Origin: Sphingomonadales bacterium
GTDB lineage: Bacteria > Bacteroidota > Bacteroidia > UBA7662
Length of the DNA: 37,100 bases
Direction of reading: 5' to 3'
Assembly: GCA_016872215.1 (NCBI GenBank)
Contig: VHAX01000022.1
Location: 1-37,100 of the forward strand
The notes beneath the pieces were generated by a model. The model did not search any database and was not told where the DNA came from. It saw nothing but the letters and a program-made list of their open reading frames with translations. Position 1 is the first letter of the stretch, and each line of letters opens with the position of its first letter. This document shows, in pieces, positions 16,520 through 25,415 of this stretch. A program made the translations under genes and the position numbers.

Positions 16520-18921
16520 TTGAAGGTGATTATTTCCGTGCTGTAGGGGGCCACAGTCGTTACCAGCGTCTTCTCGTCGGCCATCGCCAGCGGGTTACCC
16601 AGATGGCCCATAATTTCATCGCGGCGAAAATGTGAGGGCACGGGAATCTGAAATGTTTGCTCCTCGGAGCTTCGGTTGATGCACACGACTGCACCTTCCC
16701 CAAAATAATTGCGTACAAACGCGAGGCGATTGTCGTCCGTTTCAATGAGCTCTGTTTCCCCATAGGTAAGGGCCATGCTTTGCCCACGCATGCGGTAGAG
16801 GGTCGAAACATGTAAGCGGGTGCGCATTTCCTGATCGGAGAGGTCTGTGAAGCGCATGGGCCGGCGGTTGTCGGGGTCGCCCGCGCCGGGCATGCCAATG
16901 TCGTCGCCGTAGTAAACCACCGGAACTCCGGGAATGGTGGAAATAAACGACAGCAGCTGCTGCAGTCGCTTGTATCCCAGACTGTCCTTGATCTGTATGT
17001 CGCGCTCCCAGCCGGCGGCCCGCTCATCCTCATCGAAGTGCAAAGCGCCTGAGGCGTAGGCAATGAACCGGGCGAGGTCGTGGTTGCCCGAGATATTGCC
17101 CATTAGATTGTGGTGGCCGTAGTAGCGCATACTCTCATCGAGTGACGACCACAAGTGGCTGAGGGGCTGTTGATCGTTGGCCAGCAGGTTGCGGGCGTCG
17201 AAGTAGAGGTTGAAGTCGAATTGCGCATCGATCATACCGCTGCCGATGTACTGACCGATTAGTTCGCGGCTGCCGAAGGTTTCGCCGATCTGGTAGAGCG
17301 GGCGGCCGCGTGACTTCACCACACGGGTTTTGAGCTTATGCGAAAGCCGGCGCCAGAAATCTTCTGGAATGTGCTTGGTGGCATCGTGGCGGAAGCCATC
17401 GAAATCGTATTGGGTCATCCAAAAGAGAGCGCTGTCGCTCATGGCTTCGGCCACCTCGGGACGTTCCAGGTCGAGGCTGGGCATAAACGTATCGAACCAG
17501 GTGGTTAGGCGGTGTTCGTCCCAGATCCTAATGTTCTTGCGGCCATCCGGAAGTTCGAGCGTCGTTTTCCAATCGGGGTGCTGCTGCATGAGCGGGTGTT
17601 CCTGATGTACGTGGTTGGCCACATAGTCGAGCAGCACCCTGATGCCGTTGCCGTGGGCCACGTCAATCAGTTTTTTGAGTTCGGCCCCGGTGCCCATGCG
17701 GGGGTCGACCTGTGACGACGAAATGGGCCAGTAGCCGTGGTATCCCGAGTAGTACCGGCGGGGTTCGGGCCATTCCCGATAGGGCCCATCGGGGTTGCGC
17801 CCTATGGGTGAAATCCAGATGGAATTCACCCCCATATCGCGGAAGTAGCCACTTTCAATTCGGTTGATGATGCCTGAGATGTCTCCTCCCCAATAATTGG
17901 CCCTGGGATGCACACGGGGGTCGTTCACCGGACGGTCGTTGGTGGTGTCGCCGTTGTAGAAGCGGTCCACAAACACAAAATACATGCGCTGTTGGTGTAG
18001 GTCTAGTTGACCGAGACTATCGGTGTGCAGCACCGCTTTTCCTTTTTGTAGGGGGATGAGCAAGTCGTTCGATTCGCCCGATTCGTTGTGGGCATACACC
18101 CGCAGATGTGAGCGTTCTTGGCTGGCGGCCTCTTTGGGAAGGGTCAGCTGAACCTCACCCGAGTCGCCCTCCTGCCTGTATTCATCGGGGAGCAGGTGGT
18201 TTTCCCAAAACACAAGCAATTTACCCGGTGTGCGGTCGAGACCAATCACCAGCTTTGCCTCAGGACCATTCAGTTGGCGGATTGTGCGCAGCCGCGGAAG
18301 AAGGTTGGGGTCGGTGGCCTTAACCTCCAGCAGTGAATTGAGTCCACCCGCGCCATTGTCGCGCTGCAGGGGGTTGTCGGGGTCGAGCATCCAGTTTCCG
18401 TCGGACACAAACTGATAGGGATAAAACCCGGGATCGAGCCGCAGATCGATGCGAAAGCTACCCGCTACCGGGGTCATGGGACTTTTCGTAGGGTTCCACC
18501 CGTTCATATCCCCTGCGAGGCTCACCGAATTCGGCCGGTCCTTTTTGGGTGTGTAGCTTAGCACGACCGCTTGCTTCCGCGAACGGCGCAGCAGAAGGTC
18601 ATAGCGCGCTGATCCGCATTCCAGTGCCAGCGTCGATAGGGTTTGGGTGATGCTATCAGGGTGGTAGAGCCACATTTGGCTGCTATCGCCCACCAATCGA
18701 GCGTTGAAACCCGTCGGAAGCGTCCAGCCTGTGAGGCTACTTGGCTCGTCAAGGTAATCGGACAGGAACAAGAGGGTGCTGTCGGCGCTCAGTTGAACGG
18801 GCGATGCCAGGCCGGTGATGTGGTCACCCGTTGGAATGGGGGTCATTCCCTTTTTGCAACCCGAAAGAAAGGGGGTGGTGAAGAGCAACACGAGCAGTAA
18901 TCGCGAAAAAATCCCGTTCAT
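16516..18921 (-). CDS. GH13 alpha-amylase-family lipoprotein with CBM48-like domain
   Basis: An 801-residue protein from MNGIFSRLLLVLLF; the longer reading from 18990 would bury the signal peptide. The lipobox is FLSGC, Cys22. A CBM48/AMPK-like module spans about 124-200 (SVSLAGDMNGWNP … YPYQFVSDGNWMLDPDNP). The GH13 barrel begins near 313 (MYFVFVDRFYNGD). It has region I LLDYVANHV, region II DGFRHDATKH (nucleophile D513), region III YQIGETFG (acid/base E547), region IV SGNHDLARF (D615), and a C-terminal beta domain. All three catalytic acids are present. It resembles the SusG/neopullulanase-type surface or periplasmic amylases of Bacteroidota that cleave starch-like alpha-glucans. No SusC/SusD pair is nearby. 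It is the first gene of a two-gene operon. Confidence 0.9.
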   Translation of the reverse strand: MNGIFSRLLLVLLFTTPFLSGCKKGMTPIPTGDHITGLASPVQLSADSTLLFLSDYLDEPSSLTGWTLPTGFNARLVGDSSQMWLYHPDSITQTLSTLALECGSARYDLLLRRSRKQAVVLSYTPKKDRPNSVSLAGDMNGWNPTKSPMTPVAGSFRIDLRLDPGFYPYQFVSDGNWMLDPDNPLQRDNGAGGLNSLLEVKATDPNLLPRLRTIRQLNGPEAKLVIGLDRTPGKLLVFWENHLLPDEYRQEGDSGEVQLTLPKEAASQERSHLRVYAHNESGESNDLLIPLQKGKAVLHTDSLGQLDLHQQRMYFVFVDRFYNGDTTNDRPVNDPRVHPRANYWGGDISGIINRIESGYFRDMGVNSIWISPIGRNPDGPYREWPEPRRYYSGYHGYWPISSSQVDPRMGTGAELKKLIDVAHGNGIRVLLDYVANHVHQEHPLMQQHPDWKTTLELPDGRKNIRIWDEHRLTTWFDTFMPSLDLERPEVAEAMSDSALFWMTQYDFDGFRHDATKHIPEDFWRRLSHKLKTRVVKSRGRPLYQIGETFGSRELIGQYIGSGMIDAQFDFNLYFDARNLLANDQQPLSHLWSSLDESMRYYGHHNLMGNISGNHDLARFIAYASGALHFDEDERAAGWERDIQIKDSLGYKRLQQLLSFISTIPGVPVVYYGDDIGMPGAGDPDNRRPMRFTDLSDQEMRTRLHVSTLYRMRGQSMALTYGETELIETDDNRLAFVRNYFGEGAVVCINRSSEEQTFQIPVPSHFRRDEIMGHLGNPLAMADEKTLVTTVAPYSTEIITFK

Positions 18922-19065
18922 TCCAGCGGATAAAGCGGTAAGAGTCTCCGTATAAAGGGCATTTTTGAGCAGAAAAAGTGCTGTTTTCATAAGTTTTGGG
19001 TAGTAGAAATGGGGTAATCCAGTTGGCCTGTGAAAATACCAAATCTAATCGGGTATTTTTGCGTG

Positions 19066-19490
19066 ATGCGAATTCTACGCCATTTGGTGGCCGTTGTGGT
19101 TGCTTTGCTGTCGGGTATGCTGGTGAATGGTGGACTAGTGTCATTGGGTCATCGGCTTATTCCGCTGCCCGGTGGTTTGTCAGGCGATACGCCTAAAGCG
19201 CTCTCCGCGGCCATTTCTTTGATGGGCGCCGAGCACTTTTTATTTCCCTGGCTGGCCCATGCCGGGGGCAACTTTGTATCGGCCCTCCTCGTAACGCTCA
19301 TCTCCCAAAACCGTAGTTTTTGGCTCCCAACCCTATTTGGAGTGCTGTTTTTAGCGGGCGGTACCTATATATGGCGGTTGTTCTGCCCGCAGCGCTGTGG
19401 TTCGAGGCGCTGGATCTCGGGGCGGCCTATTTTCCCATGGTCTGGCTTGGTTATCGCCTTGCCCTTCGGTGGATGCCCATCACCTCATAA
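19066..19490 (+). pseudogene. Four-helix membrane protein gene broken by a 2-bp frameshift in a TA tract
   Basis: From the ATG at 19066 the frame reads as a small integral membrane protein: MRILRHLVAVVVALLSG, then HFLFPWLAHAGGNFVSALL, then LPTLFGVLFLAGGTY. It then degenerates to a Cys/Arg-rich tail ending at 19518. Removing one TA from TATATA at about 19366-19371 restores YMAVVLPAALWFEALDLG and then AAYFPMVWLGYRLALRW, stopping at 19490. That restored tail matches the 'P.PLWF..vD…YiPMa.LG..L' ending I recall for a ~140-residue Bacteroidota membrane-protein family with a HF.…LAHA.G helix. The restored stop lies 2 bp before the next gene. It could be a true mutation, a phase-variable tract or a sequencing error. 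Function is unknown. Confidence 0.7.
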
Positions 19491-19492
19491 TT

Positions 19493-20029
19493 ATGCCCCT
19501 CGAATCCTATTTTTCTGAAGAAACGCTGCGGTGGGTTGTCATTCCCCTGTTGATTTTCCTGGCCAGGTTAACGGACGTTACCATCGGCACGCTCCGCCTC
19601 ATTTTTACGGCCCGTGGATTCCGACAAATTGCCCCTGTTTTGGGGTTTTTTGAGGTACTGATCTGGATTGTGGCCATGTCGCAGATTATGCGGTATGCCG
19701 ACAATTGGCCGAGCTACCTCGCCTGGGCCGGGGGCTTTGCAGCGGGTAATTATACCGGCCTCAAGATTGAAGAGCGGCTTGCATTGGGCAACCTCTTGCT
19801 TCGGGTCATCACCGCCCTGCCTGCCGTTGATTTGATGGAGGCCCTTCGTTCCCGCGGCTATGGGGTGACACTCCTAGGCGCACGTGGTAGTCAGGGCGAC
19901 GTGAGCGTTTTGTTCACCCTCATCAAAAGAAAAAATCTGCCCGATGCCCTGGCTCTCGTTCATGCGCATAATCCCCAGGCCTTTTACACGGTGGAAGACG
20001 TACGTCACACCTCGGTTCGCTCTCGCTGA
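19493..20029 (+). CDS. UPF0316 family (DUF2179/DUF5698) membrane protein
   Basis: A 178-residue protein from the ATG at 19493, 2 bp past the restored stop of the preceding gene; frame extensions further upstream overlap that gene and are not real. Three N-terminal helices include LLIFLARLTDVTIGTLRLIF and LGFFEVLIWIVAMSQIM. A soluble DUF2179-like domain follows (LRSRGYGVTLLGARGSQGDVSVLFTLIKRKNLPDALALV). This is the UPF0316 architecture: inner-membrane, C-terminal domain in the cytosol, function unknown. DUF2179 domains occur in proteins thought to sense small ligands. It is probably co-transcribed with the broken membrane gene. Confidence 0.9.
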   Translation: MPLESYFSEETLRWVVIPLLIFLARLTDVTIGTLRLIFTARGFRQIAPVLGFFEVLIWIVAMSQIMRYADNWPSYLAWAGGFAAGNYTGLKIEERLALGNLLLRVITALPAVDLMEALRSRGYGVTLLGARGSQGDVSVLFTLIKRKNLPDALALVHAHNPQAFYTVEDVRHTSVRSR

Positions 20030-20057
20030 CCGCGCGGCGCTTTGCCTTACAGGGCGT

Positions 20058-20192
20058 AGATTTTTTATTGATCTAATACCATTGTCTAATGAAGAAAGAC
20101 AGCGAATTAGTGAGTTAATTTCTTACTACAAGAGAACTGGAAAAATATCAATAGCGAAAGTAAAATCAAGTAAAAGAGCAGGCGTATTGTAA
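20058..20192 (+). pseudogene. AT-rich 3' fragment of an unidentified gene
   Basis: About 135 bp with roughly 30% G+C sits inside DNA near 58%. One plus frame reads as natural protein, FFIDLIPLSNEERQRISELI then SYYKRTGKISIAKVKSSKR, and stops at 20192. No upstream part of the gene exists here: the preceding bases belong to the UPF0316 gene in another composition. It looks like the tail of a transferred or deleted gene. I do not recognise the family. Confidence 0.45.
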
Positions 20193-20196
20193 ATGA

Positions 20197-23100
20197 CTAC
20201 CGCAGCAGCCAGAAAAAGCCGCTGCGGCGCAGCACACGACGCAGGCGGTTGTCGTAGAATTGGAGCATAAAGGTGTACTGACCGTCGACGCAAGGGATGC
20301 CCGCGTAGGTGCCGTCCCACCCCTGATCGGGTCGGCTGCTGGAGAAGATGCACGCACCGTAGCGATCATAGACCTGAAAGAGGTAGCGATTGCTGTCGGT
20401 GAAAAGCACGATCGGGCGAAAAACGCGGTTTTCGGGGATGGGGGAAGCGGGACGAAAAACATTGGGGATTTCGTATCGGGTGGCACAGAATTCCTTCACA
20501 TCAAACGTATCCGAACGGGAGCATCCATTGGCGTTGGTGATGCGAACCGAATAGCGTCCGGCCGACTGAACCCTGAAAACAGGATCGGTGGAGCCATTCG
20601 ACCATAGGTAGTCGACCCCCACCCCGGTCATATCGAGCCAGAGATCCTGACCCGGACAAATCGTGGTATCACGCAGCACGTCCCCGATGGCCAGATTATC
20701 GTCACGAATAATGATGGTGTCGGAACCCGTGCATGAACGCAGGAAAACAGAAACCCAATAGATGCCCGGTGTGCGCACACGCAGTTGGCGGCCACGACTC
20801 CCGTCGCTCCACAGATAATTAGAGCCCGGTGCGCCCGCATCGAGCAGAACGCTGTCGCCCGCGCACAAAAGCACATCACTCCCTAAATTCACCGGAATGC
20901 CCACGGGGGTGTAGAAAACGAAAACTGAATCCCGAAAAATGCAGCCATGGCGCGATGCCTGTAGCAAATACCAGCCAGGGAGGGTTACCGGAAGATAAAA
21001 CCCGGAATCGGGGAGCAAGGTCCAGTTGCCCCCTGCCCCCTGCCGGTAGTACCACCTGAAACTACCCGGATTGAGAGTACCGTGCAGATATGCGGTGTCG
21101 CCGAAACAATAAACCAGTGTATCGCGACCGCCAAGGGGTAGGGAAACCACATCTCCAACCTGAAAATTCAGGTTTAGGAAATCCACATACACCGAATCTG
21201 AACCCGCGCAGGCGCCGCCCTGAGCCGTCACCTTATACCATCCCGATTGCCAGACCGCGCGTGGGTATGAACTGCCTGGAATTACCTGCCAGGGGCCGCC
21301 GGGTTGTCCGTAATACCAGGTGTAGCCGCCCGATAATACATTCGTGCGCAAAACAGCCGTGTCACCCCCACAATAAAATAAGGAGTCGCGCCCTCCCAGG
21401 GCCAGCGAAGTGCTGTCGCCCATCTGAAGAACGACGTTCGAAAACTGCAAAAAGAGTGAATCCCAGCCACGGCAACCGTCTTTGTCCGTCAACAGGCGGT
21501 ACCAGCCCGAACTGGTTGTTGCGTAGACCTGTGTATAACCTACGGTTACCCACGGACCACCAGGCTGACCGACCTGCCAGCGGTAGCGCGCTGGCGGCTG
21601 CACATCTGATGTGAGGCGGGCGGTGTCGCCCAGACAATACTCCAGTGTATCAATGATCATCCCCTGTGCAACCGAAAATGCGTCGCCAATCAGAACCGGA
21701 AGAAAGTCGAAGGTTAAAAACACCGAGTCGGTGGCGGTACAGGGGATGCCGGAAACCGACAAGCGATACAAGCCCGCGGTGGTCACCTGAATTTGCGGCG
21801 TGGTGTTGGGCAGGACCTGCCAGGTACCACCGGGTTGGCGAAAAGACCATGAAAAGCTACCTCCCGGGGCGCGACTCACCAATGTAGCCGTATCACCCAG
21901 ACAATAATACAGGGTATCGGCGCCGCCCGTGTTCAGGGTTGCGGCATTGCCCAGTGCCAGATCGAGGGTATCGCTCACCCGAATAATCCGCGTTGCGGTA
22001 TCGCTCCGGCCACAACCAAAGCCCGCCACCAGGCGTACCGTATAATTGCCTGGCATTGGATAGCTGTGCTGCGGGTCACGGAGGGCGCTGCTGTTCAGCG
22101 CACCGCTCGCCGGATCCCCAAAACTCCAGGAGAAGGAGGTAGCATGAAACATGCTCGAATCAAAAAACTGAACCGGGTAGGCGTAACACAAAACATTGCT
22201 TACGAAATTGGCCCGGAACGGAAGGCTGAATGACTCCTCGGTATAATTCGGGAGGCCCTTGCGGGTGGTGCCCCCGATGGGACCCACCAGGCTGTCGGTG
22301 TAGGCAAAGAAGGGCGTGTTGGGCGTCTGCAAGGCGTGGAGGTAGTCGGTGAAGGTCTGCGATAAATAGATCCGGCCGTCAGACCCATTTTGCAGGGCAC
22401 TATAGCCCCGCGACCCGGATAGCCAACCCTGACGAATCACTGTAGCGGGAGGCACGGGCAGGCGCGACATCAAATCGAATGCACGTAGGTGGTTGTAGAA
22501 TCCCGGCACCCCATTTTCTACACTGTCGCGTGCCCCTGCCACAAACAATTTGGCATTGTCGGGCGAAAAGGCCACCCCATGTTCGCCTCCCAGCGCGGGC
22601 AGGGTTATTGGATTGCTCAAAACGCCTGTGGCGGGATCGATGCGGAGGTATTCAATGAGGTTTGAGGCATTCGGCCCCCCCAAAACCAACGCCAGGGCGC
22701 GGCCGTCGGGTGAGCACTTTATGTAGCCCCGTGCGGCGGCTGTGGGTATGCCTGCGGTGAACGAGCTGTTGTGGGGCGACCCGATCGATTGGGTGATCGG
22801 CTGTCCGGGTCCGGCTGCGGTCAGGGGCAGACGCACAAACTCAGCCGTGCCGGCCTTATGCAACCAGATCCAGTAGTCGCGGCCCAAACAAGCCCTGGAG
22901 GCCGTTAGCTTTTCCGTGTAACTCAGCGCGGGACCGAGTGAAGCAATGGGCACATCGCGACTCCCTGCCACCACATCGCCCAATCCGCCCCGGAGGGACA
23001 TATCCACCAATGAAAAGCGCAGAGCGGTGGTATCGCCCCCGGAGGTCAGATAAAACACAAACCACCTCTGGGCTTGGTTAGGGTCGGGATGGGGAAGAGC

Positions 23101-23547
23101 CAGTACCGGCTGTGTGCGTGTTCGATCGCCCATCAATCCCACTCCATTGGGCATGACCTGTGCATTCCGATCCCAGATGCTGTCGCCCGAGGAGAAAAAG
23201 AGCAGGTTGCCTACAGTATCGGCCACCGAAACGGAGGCTTCCTGCACCAGCATCGGGGTGCTGCTGGCCGCCGGCGATGCTGGTCCACCCCCGTTCGGGA
23301 AGGTTACTCGCGCCCCATAACCAAAGCACCACTGACGGGTTTGCTGCCCCGAAGGCTGCGCGCCTAGTACGACGGGATCCATGACTGCCGACAGCAGAAA
23401 AAGGAATCTGATCAATAATAACCAGATCGGGTAGGAACCTTCAAAATGCGGGGATATGACTTGGGTAGTCGCTGGAGTCACTGGAAAAGGCGTAATAACA
23501 TAATACAAATGAGCGCAACGATGATTTAGAAAAGATGCCCCGGTCAT
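20197..23547 (-). CDS. Very large secreted Ig/PKD-repeat protein with gliding-motility-type (CHU_C) C-terminal tail
   Basis: A 1116-residue protein. A hydrophobic signal region at about 40-62 (PIWLLLIRFLFLLSAV) is followed by an N-terminal propeller-like region (GYGARVTFPNGGG…QVMPNGVGLMGDRTRTQP) often seen in such proteins. A PKD domain lies near 470-530 (SFSWSFGDPASG…DPQHSYPMPGNYTVRL). At least four Ig-like repeats of about 85-90 residues follow, each with 'DTLxYCxGDTAxL … W.YxQPGGxW … GWYxLxA…GCxxxDSV'. Two shorter Ig modules come next, then the type B sorting domain (YEIPNVFRP…YDRYGACIFSS…WDGTYAGIPCVDGQYTFML…FFWLL). It is probably a type IX-secreted adhesin-like surface protein. The start overlaps the rfaE2 stop by 4 bp (ATGA). 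A GTG downstream is an alternative start. Confidence 0.85.
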   Translation of the reverse strand: MTGASFLNHRCAHLYYVITPFPVTPATTQVISPHFEGSYPIWLLLIRFLFLLSAVMDPVVLGAQPSGQQTRQWCFGYGARVTFPNGGGPASPAASSTPMLVQEASVSVADTVGNLLFFSSGDSIWDRNAQVMPNGVGLMGDRTRTQPVLALPHPDPNQAQRWFVFYLTSGGDTTALRFSLVDMSLRGGLGDVVAGSRDVPIASLGPALSYTEKLTASRACLGRDYWIWLHKAGTAEFVRLPLTAAGPGQPITQSIGSPHNSSFTAGIPTAAARGYIKCSPDGRALALVLGGPNASNLIEYLRIDPATGVLSNPITLPALGGEHGVAFSPDNAKLFVAGARDSVENGVPGFYNHLRAFDLMSRLPVPPATVIRQGWLSGSRGYSALQNGSDGRIYLSQTFTDYLHALQTPNTPFFAYTDSLVGPIGGTTRKGLPNYTEESFSLPFRANFVSNVLCYAYPVQFFDSSMFHATSFSWSFGDPASGALNSSALRDPQHSYPMPGNYTVRLVAGFGCGRSDTATRIIRVSDTLDLALGNAATLNTGGADTLYYCLGDTATLVSRAPGGSFSWSFRQPGGTWQVLPNTTPQIQVTTAGLYRLSVSGIPCTATDSVFLTFDFLPVLIGDAFSVAQGMIIDTLEYCLGDTARLTSDVQPPARYRWQVGQPGGPWVTVGYTQVYATTSSGWYRLLTDKDGCRGWDSLFLQFSNVVLQMGDSTSLALGGRDSLFYCGGDTAVLRTNVLSGGYTWYYGQPGGPWQVIPGSSYPRAVWQSGWYKVTAQGGACAGSDSVYVDFLNLNFQVGDVVSLPLGGRDTLVYCFGDTAYLHGTLNPGSFRWYYRQGAGGNWTLLPDSGFYLPVTLPGWYLLQASRHGCIFRDSVFVFYTPVGIPVNLGSDVLLCAGDSVLLDAGAPGSNYLWSDGSRGRQLRVRTPGIYWVSVFLRSCTGSDTIIIRDDNLAIGDVLRDTTICPGQDLWLDMTGVGVDYLWSNGSTDPVFRVQSAGRYSVRITNANGCSRSDTFDVKEFCATRYEIPNVFRPASPIPENRVFRPIVLFTDSNRYLFQVYDRYGACIFSSSRPDQGWDGTYAGIPCVDGQYTFMLQFYDNRLRRVLRRSGFFWLLR

Positions 23548-24029
23548 CCCATCCGGTCGATAATAGACGACGTAGAAAAGCCCGGGGTTAGGGGAATGGT
23601 CATCACCCTCCCCCCTGCAGCCTGTACTGCAGAGGCACCGGCGATCTCCCCGGGGCTGTAATCGGTGCCTTTTACGAGTACCTGGGGCAATGCCTCGGAA
23701 ATCAGCGATTCGGGGGTGTCCTCATCGAATAGGGTAACGAGTGCCACCACGCCCAGAGAGGCCATAACCAGAGCTCTGGCATCTTCGTTTTGCAGCGGAC
23801 GGGACGGACCTTTCAGTCCGGTCACCGACCGGTCGGTGTTCAGGGCCACCACCAGCACATCACCCAAATCGGCTGCGCGCGACAAATACTCCACGTGGCC
23901 CCTGTGCACTAAATCGAAGCAGCCATTCGTGAACACCACCAACTTGCCCTCTGCCTTCCACAGATGAATGCGGCGCACAAATTCGGCACGATCCGTCACC
24001 TTCGACTGGAGCAAATCCAACGCACCCAT
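23544..24029 (-). CDS. rfaE2: D-glycero-beta-D-manno-heptose 1-phosphate adenylyltransferase (RfaE2/HldE C-terminal type)
   Basis: A cytoplasmic nucleotidyltransferase that makes ADP-heptose precursor for lipopolysaccharide core. The 161-residue protein starts at MGALDLLQ. The class signature VVFTNGCFDLVHRGHVEYL (31-49) contains the HxGH motif. VVALNTDRSVTGLKGPSRPL follows, then LVKGTDYSPGEIAGASAV and TPGFSTSSIIDRMG at the end. Length fits the stand-alone RfaE domain 2 proteins. An open frame extends to 24548, but that part overlaps the upstream gene and is not coding. The start shares one base with the stop of the upstream membrane-protein gene (TGATG), and its stop overlaps the next gene. 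Confidence 0.93.
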   Translation of the reverse strand: MGALDLLQSKVTDRAEFVRRIHLWKAEGKLVVFTNGCFDLVHRGHVEYLSRAADLGDVLVVALNTDRSVTGLKGPSRPLQNEDARALVMASLGVVALVTLFDEDTPESLISEALPQVLVKGTDYSPGEIAGASAVQAAGGRVMTIPLTPGFSTSSIIDRMG

Positions 24030-25039
24030 CACGAAGCACCCTGTTTTTTGCGGGCTGCGGCAAGAATCAAAAACGAAATAAAGCCGCCCACCACAAACAG
24101 AAGCGTCTGCGCCGCATGGGTAAGGGTGGCATAACTCAGCGCCTCGGAAGGCGAAATGCCGGTGGCGGGCAGCAAAAGCAGTGCCTTGCTCACCGCGGCG
24201 TGGTAGGCTCCAATTCCACCCTGCACGGGCATCAAAAAGCCCAGGCTGCCGGCCACGAGCACCAGAAATGCCTCGGATACACCCAGCGCCTGGGTGCTTT
24301 CGAAGGCAAACAAACAGAAATAGGACATGAAGAAATAGCCCAACCAGATGCCCAATGTGGCAAGCCAAAAACGTTCGGGATGCGATAAGTTTCGGATAGT
24401 CCGGAGGCCTAGCCACAAACCGCGCAGTAAACCCAAGAATTTTTGTCCCTTCTTCCAGCTCCTCATCCGTTCCAGTAACCGATGCCGGTTTCGCCAAAAC
24501 ATGTAAGCCATCAATCCGCCCACGGTTCCGGTTATAACCAAAACCCACAGTGTGGAATCTCTACCCAGACGCAGGAGCAAACGTTGAGCAGGCCCCATAA
24601 GGAGCGAGTTATACAGCACCAGGGTGGCCAGAGTTACCACCAGCAAGACGAGCACATCGACAGCGCGTTCCACGATAACTGTGCCAATCAGGCTATTCAT
24701 GGGCAAGCCGGTTTTGCGTGACAGGGCACCACAACGGACCACTTCACCTACCCGCGGAATGGCCAGATTGGCGAGGTAGCCCACCATAACCGAATGATAG
24801 GAGTCGACCGTGGTCGGTTTGGGCCCCACCGCGCCGGTCAGGAGCGTCCACCGATAGCCCCTGAGGGCATGTGCCAAAAGCCCTGCCAGGCTCGACAAAC
24901 CAATCCACCCAAAGCGGGCTTTTTTTGAGGTATGCATCACCTCCTCCCAATTCTGGTCTTGGAACACCCAATACAGAATCACCGACCCCAGCAGCAGTGA
25001 TACGGCGAATTGCAGCAATTGGCGGGCCGTTACCAACAT
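24029..25039 (-). CDS. UPF0104/lysylphosphatidylglycerol-synthase-type integral membrane protein
   Basis: A 336-residue inner-membrane protein with about eight hydrophobic helices. It carries the family blocks QNWEEVMHTSKKARFGWIGL (TM2 entry), LAHALRGYRW, GYLANLAIPRVGEVVRCGAL (66-90 region), ERAVDVLVLL and a C-terminal MPVQGGIGAYHAAVSKALLL. This is the flippase-like TM domain shared with MprF and YbhN. Stand-alone members without the synthetase domain are proposed lipid flippases or envelope-synthesis partners; the lipid here is unknown. It lies between panD (4-bp gap) and rfaE2 (1-bp overlap), within one operon. Confidence 0.87.
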   Translation of the reverse strand: MLVTARQLLQFAVSLLLGSVILYWVFQDQNWEEVMHTSKKARFGWIGLSSLAGLLAHALRGYRWTLLTGAVGPKPTTVDSYHSVMVGYLANLAIPRVGEVVRCGALSRKTGLPMNSLIGTVIVERAVDVLVLLVVTLATLVLYNSLLMGPAQRLLLRLGRDSTLWVLVITGTVGGLMAYMFWRNRHRLLERMRSWKKGQKFLGLLRGLWLGLRTIRNLSHPERFWLATLGIWLGYFFMSYFCLFAFESTQALGVSEAFLVLVAGSLGFLMPVQGGIGAYHAAVSKALLLLPATGISPSEALSYATLTHAAQTLLFVVGGFISFLILAAARKKQGAS

Positions 25040-25043
25040 ACAC

Positions 25044-25394
25044 TTAGAGGGGCAGCCGATTATCGGAATCCGGGAAGATTAAGGCCGGGACATGGGATTG
25101 CGCTTCCTCGGTCGACATCCATGCGAAGGCGACCACGATCAGCAAATCGCCCACAGCCACCTTACGGGCGGCGGGGCCGTTCAAGCAAATCACACCACTG
25201 GCCCGGGCACCTTTGATGACATAGGTCTCCAGGCGTTCGCCGTTGTTGATGTTCACCACCTGCACCTTTTCATTCTCCATCAAACAGGCGGCATCCATCA
25301 GATCTTCATCGATGGTGATGCTGCCCACATAGTGTAATTCGGCTTGGGTGACCCGCACCCGGTGGATTTTGGATTTAACGAGGTTTACGAGCAT
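25044..25394 (-). CDS. panD: Aspartate 1-decarboxylase proenzyme
   Basis: A pyruvoyl enzyme that converts aspartate to beta-alanine for pantothenate synthesis. The 116-residue protein has the self-cleavage site at Gly24-Ser25 in [14 protein letters not shown]. Further family blocks are [18 protein letters not shown] (44-61) and [22 protein letters not shown] (67-88). Length and motif spacing are normal. It follows panC by 21 bp, so the two substrates' branches (beta-alanine supply and pantoate ligation) are co-expressed. Confidence 0.95.
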   Translation of the reverse strand: MLVNLVKSKIHRVRVTQAELHYVGSITIDEDLMDAACLMENEKVQVVNINNGERLETYVIKGARASGVICLNGPAARKVAVGDLLIVVAFAWMSTEEAQSHVPALIFPDSDNRLPL

Positions 25395-25415
25395 AATCAG
25401 GAATTCGGCGCAAAA

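Noticed and set aside
19397-19492. Upstream extension of the UPF0316 frame
   Set aside because: It overlaps the restored end of the preceding membrane protein, and the family starts at MPLESYF-like sequence with helix 1 close behind.
24030-24548. N-terminal extension of the rfaE2 frame (334-residue reading)
   Set aside because: It lies entirely within the well-supported UPF0104 membrane-protein gene in another frame, and RfaE2 proteins of this type start near MGALDLL.
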